Below, piece by piece: positions 55,401-64,000 of a stretch of 64,000 nucleotides of DNA. The stretch lies in assembly GCA_020536535.1 (NCBI GenBank), contig JAHLWZ010000821.1, positions 1 to 64,000 of the forward strand. The letters run 5' to 3'. The stretch's first letter is position 1. Each line of letters starts with the position of its first letter. The notes under the pieces are model-generated. The model was not told the DNA's origin, searched no databases, and saw nothing but the letters and a program-made list of their open reading frames with translations. A program made the position numbers and the translations under genes. Source of the DNA: Pelomyxa schiedti. Taxonomy: Eukaryota; Evosea; Pelobiontida; Pelomyxidae.

Positions 55401-58400
55401 AAGAAACGCTTCCAGGAACTGACTCCGCTCTTGGTGGCTGTGAGGACACAGTTTGTGACAAAAGAATGAGGTCATGAGGAGCCACTTCAGACGCTAGGTT
55501 ACTGTTGGAGCGAAGATGGAGAAACTGGAATTCATCTGTCCTTGAGACAGAAGCAATCTGAACGGTAAACCGCGGTAGCTCTAGAAAAAGGATTACAATT
55601 CAGAACTCGTTTCTCGGGAATACTAGGAGTAACCTGACACTTCCTCTTTGGCTTTTTGAATTTGAGCAATGAACTCAGCAAGCAACAGAGGTTCGAATAC
55701 TTCTTTATATTCCTGGAAGCATCTAAATGTACTCGGGACATTACGTAGTGCGCCACTGAGCTTTACCTCTGGTCATGCGTTGTGCAAAAAGGGACACAGA
55801 ACACACCTTGAATGGATCCAGGTTATTGTAATCCCATTTGAGAATCTTCTTGTGTAAATCAGCTGAAGGTCTATGTGGTACATTCCCCACAGGGGAATCT
55901 CGTGGTAATAATCTGTTGCTACTGGGTAGATCCAATAACTAGGAAGTACCGGAAGTTTTTAGCTTTGCTGGTGAAAGATAAGAACTAATACTTGGACTTT
56001 ATGGGTTGCTGATGCTTTCATTTTTCCAGTATGTGTAATCCTATCAGAGTCCTTGACCAGCTCCCCAAGGATATCATAATCATCATCCGGTCGGGTGAGT
56101 TTCCATTGAAGCCAACCCACACCCTTACGTTCTGTGTCGTTTAGTTTTGGGTTGTGAGTCGTGGCTTTTTACCAGGGAATGAAACATCATCTTCATCTGA
56201 ATCAGATTCCACCTCGACAGCTGCGGAACTCTTTGTATTGTGAGCTTGTAAGGGTTGTGTCTCTGTAGTTACAGGAAGGGTCTTAGGCACTTGTGCTACA
56301 AGTGCCGGTGCCTTTGGCAGTAGGTTGGGTGCAGGAACTGAATTACTAATAATGGAGGGTTGTGGGGGGTGTAAGGAGGGACTGGGTTTTGTAGAGGCAA
56401 ATTCACTTGTTGGTTTAGAGTTGACCAAGGTTGTAGGCTTTGGTAATACACTTAGAACTACAGGCAAGTATGAGGTTTGGTGAAGATTTGGCTCATTCGT
56501 TTTTGGTAAACAAGTGATTTTTTGAGTATGGATTGCTTCTGCTGTTAGTTTGGAAGTTGTTGTTGGGGCAAGGCTAGTGTCTAACGGTTCCAGCTTAAAT
56601 AAGCTACACAATGTTCTAGAAATGGAAGGATTCTTCACTGAGTCTTATGTCAAGATAACAAAAGAATAAACTGTGGGCCTTTACTGGAAAGAGAATTCAA
56701 ACATTTATCTTTTAATAGCTCTGGAGGTTCCAGGTCTTCACTTTTCAATACTGCATAGTCTGTTACTGCACATGTATAATTGACTTAAATGGACCTTGAA
56801 CTAAAATTGTAATGCACCCAGCATACGGTTCTTGCAATTCTTCAGATGACAACTCAATTTTAAGCAAGTTGATGAGCCATGCAGGTGGAGGAGACTCCAC
56901 AGCTGATGCGATTTTTGAACGACATAATGGCATCAATTGCTGAAGAAAATATAGCAGTGATACTAAAATGGGAGGGTGGAGTTCAGGTGCCTGCTTTGTC
57001 ATGAGTGGGAATTTGTCACAAGTGGCTTACTCTGGACAGAACAAATTGTTCCACAAATAACCATAAGTCTTTGATTACCAGAAGCATTGCTTTACAGGAA
57101 ACAGATTTCGGGATAATCACAGATAGGTAATCAAAAACAAGGTCCCAAGTGCTGTGTTTTGTTTTTTTCCCCAGTCACTCAACTCAATGCGCAAGTATTA
57201 AGGGAAAAGACCAAATACAATCCGAGTAACCAAGAAGACTCATGTCATCAAGAACTTGTTTGACCCCATACCAAAACGAAGGAAGTTGCTCAGTAGTCAA
57301 GGACTGTAGCATTTCGGGTACTGTGTGCTTGTTTGAGTGTCTGATAATTGTCAATTGAAATAGAGTAGAAGTAAAAAATACTTTAAAATGAAACTGGTTA
57401 ACATTTTTCGGGTGTCCGCATCAAGAGTTACAAGAGCACCAAATAATGAACAAAAGAAATCTTTGGAGCTAATGCAGTCGAGGTCCCCACGAAACAGTTG
57501 TGCAAGATTAGCAGAGTATTGTACCTTTAGAAGTTAAAAACAGCTTAATTTTGGCCATACCATAGGGCAGTCTTTTTCATGAACTGGGTTGAACATACAA
57601 ACGGTGACATGTGCAGTAAGAATACTTGTAACCGTAGATTTTGGAAGGATTCTGTGTGCTCTTCCAATGTTGTCCCACAGTGCAATGGCCCATCTACGGA
57701 ATATTAAGGGAGAGCTCTCAAGTATTAGTCGAACGTACCCATAGTCATCAAGTTCATGCATGCACCAACTCTTAATTGCCAGAGCTGCAACCAGTACTTG
57801 ATGGTCCAAAAAGGTTGTGGCCCCATTGGCATAGCATTTTGCAGCAACACAATCACCAGCAATTCTTCCAACCCAAAGGCCACTGTGTCTAGAAGAGGCA
57901 GAAATGACATCATGGGTGTTTAGGTTGGAGCCCCCTGTCAGTGGTGGCCTATGCCTGGTGCAATTTTTGTCCAACACTTCATATCCAACCTTAATGGCGG
58001 TGTCCTTGATTATTGGGGTGTAGGTGACAGCCGAGGCAGCTACAGCTGCTGAGCGTGGAAGTTGTTGTAGTGTACCAAAAGTAAAAGTGAGGATCATGTC
58101 TAAGCAACGGTCAAATTCTTCATTGGTAGTCGTTGAATTCAAAAGGTGTGGAAGCACAAGCAGGAGTCTTTAAAGGAGAATCACTTAGAATAAAGAGATT
58201 GACTCAAGAAGTGAACACACGCTTTCTGTATGTGTTCTGGGTGTACCGACATCTTCTGTAATAGACTCTTGCACACTTCACCACACGATCTATTAACATG
58301 CTTCCATGCCAGAGGACCTGGAAATTCATATCAAGATCACAAACGCTCCTTTAATTTTCCAGTCACATACCGATAAAATCTAAAATGCATCGCAAACATT

Positions 58401-59926
58401 GCAGAACAGGATATAATAAGTCATCAGGGCAGTCCAACACATTATTTATCACAATGAGAACAAAGGAAGGAAATTGAGCAAAAAAATAGTTCTCAAAAGT
58501 ATCTCGACCAAACGACTAGAAGGTGTCAATATTAACAAAGAGTTCATCCTACCTGTGTGAGAGTAGCAAGACCATTCCAAAAGCAATTTTTCTCAAGAGT
58601 GAATGCCGACTCTCTTTCAGTAAAATCATCAAATTCCAGGATTCCTGAATTGTATCAAATTTAAAAAGGCACCTCTCATACATACTCATGCACTCCTCCA
58701 CAACAGGTTTTATAATCTCAAAGTCGGCAACAGATAGAATTTTGCCAAATTTCTGCAATTGGCGTAGAGCCCATTCTCTGGGTACCAGTATTTTTGCATG
58801 AAGCCAGAGAGGAAGTACAAACTTGGGTACCTAACATGCACGTTCCGATGAAACATAAGTAAATATATGCCAGGCAATTTCTGTCCATCATCACGAAGCT
58901 CCACTCTACATTTTCCCAGAGAGAGTAATTTCTGCCCTGATTAGCGCGATATGCAACAAAAGTCGAGAGGAACATTTGTGAATGCATCATTAATAAATGT
59001 GTCATGAAGCAATTCCGGGAAGTTCAACACTTCAAAAAAGGCAATACTAGGGTTTCTCTCCATATTAGTAGTAATTCGTCTTCTCTTATAGTGATTAAGG
59101 AAGTAAATTGCAAACATTTCCTGAAGATAGTAGCACCCAAACAAAAGGATACATCCCAGTTTGCCCAACTTGTAAGTAGTGGTCTGAGTGAGCCCTCAGG
59201 CGTGTACTTGGTAACCCTGTCAATCAATCTCCGCTTGCCTTGGTGGTAGGCAGTTACACTATTTTGTCTGTTAGGCAGTATCCCACTGATGATAATATTA
59301 TATAGCCCCAAGGCATTCCATGCTCCTACTGATGAAATGTGTGTGAATTGCACTATGTACCATTCAGGGCACACTTGTAGCTGCTGGTCCATTAGTGAAA
59401 ATATCTTTTGCAAAGCACTCCAGGCATCAGAGTGGTCCTTGAACTTTTTTTCGTCCCTCATGTGCTGCTCGTTCAAAACTAGCAGAATTTCCATCGAAAT
59501 CTCGGAATATTTACACCAGGCGTGCCGCGGCCCGTTGTCGTCTTGCACTGACCCGCTCCCATAATTCGACGCCGAATCAGCGGCGGTGTCGCAGGATCTC
59601 ACGAGGAAAGGCACGGCGTGGCCTAAGAACTCCATGGCGCCCTCTGCCGTGTCCAACTTGGCCCAGAGGTGCTCGGGTATCCCATAACTCGTCTCTGGTG
59701 GGGCGGCCGCGTAGTCGTCGTGTGCACCACCCTCCCCGGTATCCTGTGGCGCCACGTCTTCCGCTTCTCCCGCTGACCAATCGTTTGTGTAATTGGGGGC
59801 CAATTGAGTCGCTTGCTCGTCCGCTGCAGAAGGTTCGTCGTCCCTGGGTTGTGCTTCTGTGCTCGCGGTGGTTGACGTATTCATAAACGCGCCGCTGGGT
59901 TGGGTCGCCTGAACATCGTCGTCCAT
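52004..59926 (-). CDS. SETX: Sen1/senataxin-like RNA/DNA helicase
   Basis: A very large SF1B helicase gene of about 7.9 kb. The first exon encodes an acidic region (MDDDVQATQPSGAFMNTSTT, then about 80 residues), followed by a long helical N-terminal domain spread over many exons (57,500-59,700), as in senataxin. After a Ser/Pro/Thr linker (56,140-56,640) come the helicase motifs: GFKLMQGPPGTGKTHTVVGL (Walker A, split by an intron), MLICAPSNAAVDALTLRLKN, SIGIITPYKQQQIELKSSLE and SIGFLADIRRMNVGLTRARC, then ALWVVGNSSLL. Pol II termination and R-loop removal are the known roles of this family. The C-terminal exon is extremely Gln/Pro-rich with a polyalanine run, ending in a basic KEPRPKKPRLQNRHKDTE tail and stop at 52004-52006. 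It is head-to-tail with the CLEC16A-like gene, 144 bases away. Confidence 0.9.
52415..52461. repeat. (CTG)n microsatellite encoding polyalanine
   Basis: About fifteen GCT/CTG units lie in the last exon of the helicase gene. In the reading frame that ends in the basic tail and stop at 52004, it encodes Ala; in the next frame it would be poly-Gln. Length is likely variable between strains. Confidence 0.85.
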
Positions 59927-60070
59927 TCGGGTTTATTAAATCTGATCTATAATCTCCCACGACTAGGTTTTGGCAAAACCCAAGTAGTACCGAATGGGTT
60001 CCCGTCCACAACTCCTGCCGAGTTTCAACAAGAAAAACCTGAGTCAGAGTTTGTTTCACCACTCTGTCAT

Positions 60071-63000
60071 TTATAAGAGCGGTTCTGTGAGTGGTGGGGA
60101 GAGAAGTGAGGATATAGGGGTTGTGGTGTTGCTGAGGTTGGTGGTGGGGGTGCTGAGAATCAGAGGTGAAGTGGTGTCTGTGGGGATGAGTGGAAATGGG
60201 GTGGGTGAGGTTGGTTGTGTTGGTGGTGCTGGGGATACAGGTACTACCTCGGGTGGTGTTGTGAGTAGAGAAATGATGGAGGGAGGGGGTGTGGTGTGGG
60301 TAACGTGGAGCGGGGTTTCCGTGCTGATTGGGGAGGATGACAGAGGTGAAGATAGTGGTGTGAATGTGAGTAGGGGTGAGAGCGATGGCATCGGTGATGA
60401 TGATAGTATGGGTGACGACGAGGGAGAAACTAAAGGGGATATCAGGAGAGAGGAAGACGCCGTAGATTCTGCAGTGTGAGAAGCTGCTTCTTCAAGTAAA
60501 CTGCTGAGAGCTTGAACTCTCTTTGTCCTCGTCCTGCAAGTTTGTGAGAACTCATTTGTACAGTTGTCTACAACTGTTTCTGAGCCTTATCCAATTCTTG
60601 TGTGTATGCAGCACACATTCGATTTGATGACCACTGCATCAACGCTGTCCACCTTGGCACTGTAATTAATTTCCCATTTCCCTCATAAAAATCTTACTTT
60701 AGTGCTGGTGATACAACTCGAAGAGCAACCGGCTGAACCCTCTCAATCTTTCTCACGTCAAAAAGAAAAGTGAAATGTCAATAGCTAGTACTTGTAGTCC
60801 ATGGAGGGGCACAACTTTCTCGATTGTTGTTATTCTTGTAGGGCGGGTACCACCGGAGAGAGACTTTGGTTTCTTATCAGGAGACTATTGAGGGAGAAAT
60901 GAGCATGTGTTATAGTTTTAGTGCATACAGAAGGCAATTCAATTTTGGAATCGAGCAGGGATATAGGGTCAGAGCCAATAATAATGTAATCTTCCAGAAT
61001 AATCAAAACTTTGGTTTCCGACTTCTTTGAGGATGGTACTACCAAAGTGAAGAGAACACATTTTGTGCTGGGATCTGGACTTATTAAGTAAGGTTGTGAA
61101 AAGGTGAAAATTACCCAAGTATAAGGAGTCGCCAGCTGATACAGAAGGGGGAGGCAATTTAGATATCGGAAGAGGAGATTCTGGTTCATGACACAAAAAG
61201 TTTTTGATATCACGTAGTGCCAAAAACACTTCCATTTCTTTTATGTCGGCGTCATGTGAAAGAGTGTTTCCTTTTGCCTGTGGCTTTGGGATCAATGTAG
61301 ACACGTCTGAAATTAAATCATCGACTCTAATTCCTGAGCAAAACTGAGAGTGCCATTTATTAGAAGTTTTCACTCGGTACTTTTGTAACGTGCTATCGCA
61401 TCTTCATAAATATCAATAAAATAATCACTGGCATTCTGAATTTTATCAGCTACAGTAGCCAAGCTTTTGTAGTAGACACTCTGCCAAGAAGGTGAGGTGA
61501 ATACGAATAAAGAAAAAGTACCTTGAGGGTGTGAATTTGTGCTGATGATATACGATTGGTGAAAGGAGTCTTGAACAAATTTACGGCCAATTGTAGAGTG
61601 ACCATGCTACATAAGTCATTTTTATAGAACAGTCAAAATGTTTACCTAAAATTCGTCCCATTTAGGAAACATCGACAAAGGTTCTGTACAACAAATGCTT
61701 TAACATCCTTCACCTGACACTAATTAGAGTGGTCAATTTTTCTCAGTTAACCCACAGAAGTATCAGGAAGCGCATCACGCTTCGATTCATCAAGCATAAT
61801 TTGGATTGGCGGCACCGTAATGGTATAGTCACATTGACTCGACGATTTCATTGCCAGGACAGCTAATGGTGTTGGTCAGTAAGGAGGGAAAATGGAGGAG
61901 GGCCACCTGGGTGCTGTAGGAATGAAAATAGAACAGTGGAGGCAGCATAGAAGAGGGGATCGTCACAGGATAGATAAGAAAGAATGGTTTCACGAAATGG
62001 ATTGGAGAGTGCAGGTGGACGAAGAGGATTAGGGGCAACTGCCACTGAGATTAGAGGACTGGAGCGAGTTAGGGTGGGTGTGAGAAGGGCATCTGGAAGA
62101 GGGGCAGGCACAGCATTCGGTGACAGCGGCTGAAAGTTCGTTATCCAGGAAGAAATAATACAGTGAAGGTCATGCCTTCTTGAAAGAAAGAGATATTGGT
62201 GTACTCGGAGTTACGTGAAAGAGAATGTTCACTAATGTAGTGAATAGGGCTTTGCATTTCAGGGTCAACGCTACTTGAGTGAGTACAAAAAGTGCAAATG
62301 CTGGGGACAGTCTGCTCTGCAGTATGAATGTTTAAGAGACAATATGATTCAGAAAATATACCTCCACAATTGCACCAGGAACAACTGATGTGCATACTTT
62401 CCCAATAACAAAATTTATGAGCAGCTGAGCCAGTAACTTATTCATTGGAACAATTTCCAAATTAAAAAGGTCTTGCACGTAATACAGTGTGTCTTGAAGG
62501 TCCACAAAGTGGGACTCAAGCCGAGATGTGGTCCCTCCAACCCTTCCAACAAATGAATGGGTTTTTTAATTATGAGTCTTACTGAGAGTGAATAAGGAGT
62601 TCGTCCAAAGCAATACATTGCGAGGCTATGTAAGCAACGAGTTTCTCAAAATATATGGAGGCGGGAGGGGAAAGAATAAAACTTCTCACTGAAGGTATGT
62701 CAACTGCAGGAGATTGATCAAATGATAGAATAGTGATGATATGTACGTTTGAAAACATTCATTGTCAGGACCCTTACCGCTGTTCTTATCATTGGTTCTG
62801 GGTGAGAAACAAATGATATGGCTTGTGTGTACAAAGCAAATGTCTTTTCTTTCTAATGACTATTAGCCAGGTAGAGAGAAAACAAAAAAAAAAGGTGAAT
62901 ACCTCGTTGAAGAAGAATTGAATGTACTTGTTGTCGAGCTTAAGGCTCAGCACCTTCAAAAATGACATGTAGTAGGCCAAAACTTCCTCATGAGCGAAAT

Positions 63001-64000
63001 CGAAGTTATGTGCAATAATCATGTCATTGATATGATTATTTGATAGAATATAGACTTGAAAGTGAAGTGAGTAAGTGGCGAACATGGGAGAGTACGAACA
63101 TATTGCATTGTCAGTTTTGAGATTTTCAATTAAAATACTCAAAGATTGTAACACTTGAATGGCAACAGCTTTGTATTTTCCCTGCCTCGCAAGGTTGAAG
63201 AGATAGCCCAACATATTTTTTTCCATAAAAAATCTAAAGCACGTCACCCCCTGCGGGAAAGTAGACAGTACACACTCGAACAAAGTTGGATCATTCTTAT
63301 CACCCCATAACAGAACTTCAGCAAGATCATGAGTTGTTGAAATAAGAAGGTCAAAGTTGTCGAGGGTGATTGTGCCATTTAATTGATAGACCTTGAACAG
63401 TTCTCTGTGATGGAATTACATCAATAAATACCCAAGAATCCAAATCATTGCAAAATGCAAACACAAAGAAAGTGCAAGATGAATGTACTTCAAGTGTGGG
63501 ACGGAGAATCTATCAACTGCAGCATTGTTAATACCCAATGAAGGGAGCTTTCCTCCAAACGAGGGCAAGTGCAGAGATGGAGGTAGCGCCAAATTGGGAA
63601 TGTTGTCCTTCCAGTCAAACATTGCGTGTTTCATTGCATTCTTCATGTCACTCAAAACGACTTTCCCCTTTGGCAACGCACTTGCAGCACTGATTCCACT
63701 ACTTGTCGCAGATCCGGTCGTCGTAGTTGCAGCAGCACCACCCAGTGGCGGCGTCGTGTTTCTGTTATTTTGGGTATTGGCAGGAGGAGGCGTAGTAGAT
63801 CTTGCAGTGACGTCACCCGCGCCGGGGATTGGTGACTTGCTGGGTGTCACTTTAGGAGGAGGGGGCGTTGTGGCGCGAGGGGTCGGGCCATTGTCAGGCG
63901 AAGTGGGCTTGACCGCGCTCGTGCCGTCGCTACCCGGCGGTTGCTGCAGTTGCACGGCGGTCGTGGCGGCAGTTGCGTCGGCGACGTCATCGACCCGTGG
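60071..64000 (-). CDS. CLEC16A: CLEC16A/Ema-like FPL-domain protein, 5' end beyond the window
   Basis: Homologue of CLEC16A (Drosophila Ema, worm GOP-1), which acts in endosome maturation and mitophagy. The right-most exon has a Pro/Thr/Ser-rich region, open to the window edge with no in-frame ATG, so the start lies beyond 64000. Then [20 protein letters not shown] and, over later exons, [57 protein letters not shown] and [40 protein letters not shown] follows, the heart of the FPL domain. Further exons cover the middle helical region ([29 protein letters not shown]). The C-terminus is a Thr/Pro/Ser-rich tail, ending near [12 protein letters not shown]-stop at 60071-60073. The FPL match is clear; the central exons (60800-62800) are harder to resolve. 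Confidence 0.85.

Noticed and set aside
1-64000. CRISPR arrays, bacterial operons, integrated viral genes or complete transposases.
   Set aside because: No regularly spaced repeats, Shine-Dalgarno-led operons, capsid, polymerase, reverse-transcriptase or integrase frames were recognised on either strand.

Overview
This window is nuclear DNA from a unicellular eukaryote with a compact, intron-rich genome. Genes sit head-to-tail, head-to-head or tail-to-tail, often with only 50-400 bases between coding regions. Most are split by short introns of about 40-100 bases with GT..AG ends. TAA, TAG and TGA all act as stops at protein-consistent positions, so the standard code fits. The gene set (CAAX Ras GTPases, a membrane-bound cyclic-nucleotide phosphodiesterase, STE-type kinases, a Ras-association/calponin-homology protein, a CLEC16A-like protein, A-rich 5' leaders) fits a free-living amoeboid protist. 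My best guess is Amoebozoa, by inference only. No organellar, bacterial, viral, CRISPR or tRNA gene was seen.

Layout: a Cache-like/transmembrane PDE (282-3635, -) is divergent from a USP deubiquitinase (4030-6293, +). Then come a long-chain acyl-CoA synthetase (6342-9369, -), alpha-N-acetylglucosaminidase (9668-12622, -), a zinc-finger/RING protein (12852-14579, +), a doubtful small gene (-), RIO2 kinase (15284-17416, +) and a Pro/Gly/Met-rich small protein (17618-18019, +). A minus-strand block follows: an unknown polytopic membrane protein, a myotrophin-like ankyrin protein, a Ras GTPase and an unknown soluble protein (18256-24517). An intronless WD40-HECT ubiquitin ligase (25194-28157, +) comes next, then an unresolved small gene, AP-2 mu (29413-31228, +), a second Ras GTPase (31396-32182, -), a GDP-mannose-type transporter (32550-34093, +), a Cdc7/SepH/MAP3K-epsilon-like kinase (to 38699, +) and a PAK/STE20-like kinase (39110-42704, +). 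The last third has a four-SH3/U-box protein (42856-44132, -), an SLC43-like MFS transporter (44268-46649, -), an RA-CH-ubiquitin-like-fold protein (46895-49469, +), an armadillo-repeat protein (49640-51708, -), a very large Sen1/senataxin-like helicase (52004-59926, -) and a CLEC16A-like protein running off the right edge (60071->64000, -).

Common themes: four genes belong to the ubiquitin system (USP, RING, HECT, U-box), and three of the ligases have unusual domain partners. Several genes belong to Ras/cAMP/actin-type signalling (PDE, two Ras, PAK-like kinase, RA-CH protein) and several to membrane traffic or lysosome function (AP-2 mu, CLEC16A-like, NAGLU, GDP-sugar transporter). They are neighbours, not an operon, and co-function is not implied. 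Exon borders were inferred by eye from reading frame, splice signals and family knowledge; the gene spans are more reliable than each internal splice site.
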